NCBI RefSeq assembly: GCF_011694815.1
Contig: NZ_CP050177.1
Coordinates: 4,875,001 to 4,939,000 of the forward strand
DNA: 64,000 nucleotides
Direction: 5' to 3'
From: Streptomyces liangshanensis
GTDB taxonomy: Bacteria; Actinomycetota; Actinomycetes; Streptomycetales; Streptomycetaceae
Positions 63,825 to 64,000 of this stretch are shown one piece after another. How positions within the stretch are numbered: the stretch's first letter is position 1; each line of letters begins with the position of its first letter. The translations under genes were made by a program, and so were the position numbers. The notes beneath the pieces were generated by a model. It had not been told where the DNA came from. It searched no databases and saw only the letters and a program-made list of their open reading frames with translations.

Positions 63825-64000
63825 TCAGCTCTGGATCCGATCGGCGGGCCGCCGCTCCAGGAACGATTCGCCTGCCTCGTCCTCCGGCCGCGGCACGGAC
63901 AGGAACACCCAGCTGCGGTACGACCAGAAGCGGAACAGCGTCGCGACCCCGATGCCCAGGAACTTGAACACGTTGCTCTGGAGCGGGGTGTCCCAGCCGA
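63825..64000 (-). CDS. C-terminal part of a GtrA family protein (5' end outside window)
   Basis: On the minus strand, 58 codons run to TGA (63827-63825). They read DTPLQSNVFKFLGIGVATLF then RFWSYRSWVF, the closing helix and conserved aromatic/Arg segment of GtrA proteins, followed by a charged tail (EDEAGESFLERRPADRIQS). The protein would be a small polytopic membrane protein acting with a glycosyltransferase in cell-envelope glycan modification. It converges on the histidine kinase gene with only 14 bp between the stops. Confidence 0.8.
   Translation of the reverse strand, partial: GWDTPLQSNVFKFLGIGVATLFRFWSYRSWVFLSVPRPEDEAGESFLERRPADRIQS

Overview
The window is a high-GC, Streptomyces-type chromosomal segment. 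The evidence is the codon bias, frequent GTG and TTG starts, tandem rpf genes, a c-di-AMP riboswitch, and a tRNA-Leu with anticodon UAA whose sequence and context identify it as bldA. The gene order (P450, two rpf, eno, divIC, DUF501, ppx, ndh, cfa, hutU-hutF-hutI, sigI module) resembles what I remember of the S. coelicolor core chromosome. That synteny is recalled, not computed.

Layout. 1-13.9 kb is core: a truncated TPR-like gene, GtrA protein, SurA-type lipoprotein, MazG, P450, two resuscitation-promoting-factor muralysins (the second behind a c-di-AMP riboswitch), enolase, DivIC, DUF501, Ppx/GppA, a Rex-controlled type II NADH dehydrogenase and a cyclopropane fatty acid synthase. 14-25.7 kb holds a MacB/FtsX-type ABC exporter, bldA, a Bax-inhibitor-1 protein, two small unknown genes, a thiolase, an SGNH hydrolase and cystathionine beta-synthase. 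25.8-29 kb has a histidine-ammonia-lyase-like protein lacking the Ala-Ser-Gly cofactor triad, coupled to an RpiR regulator.

29-37.9 kb is an accessory island. It has a low-GC unknown gene with a TTA codon, a decayed phage replication segment (PD-(D/E)XK nuclease with two in-frame amber codons, cytosine methyltransferase fragment, family A DNA polymerase with two frameshifts, truncated phage sigma-like protein), and a complete but inactivated IS701-family element with CTAG target duplication and an apparent passenger gene.

38-46 kb is a divergent locus. One side has an alpha/beta hydrolase and a fold-III PLP decarboxylase. The other is the histidine utilisation operon hutU, M20 amidohydrolase, hutF, hutI, which implies breakdown through formylglutamate. 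46-57 kb is a polysaccharide export/modification cluster: CelD-like acyltransferase, GT2 glycosyltransferase, deacetylase, membrane glycosyltransferase-like protein, GH26-like hydrolase, flippase and DegT-type enzyme. Two of its genes carry TTA codons, so it is predicted to depend on the bldA present in the same window.

57.8-59.3 kb is non-coding but highly structured: two arms of about 300 bp in inverted orientation enclose diverged direct repeats. 59.3-64 kb holds a SigB/SigF-family sigma factor (probably sigI) with an anti-anti-sigma factor and an anti-sigma kinase, a two-component system, and a truncated GtrA gene at the edge.
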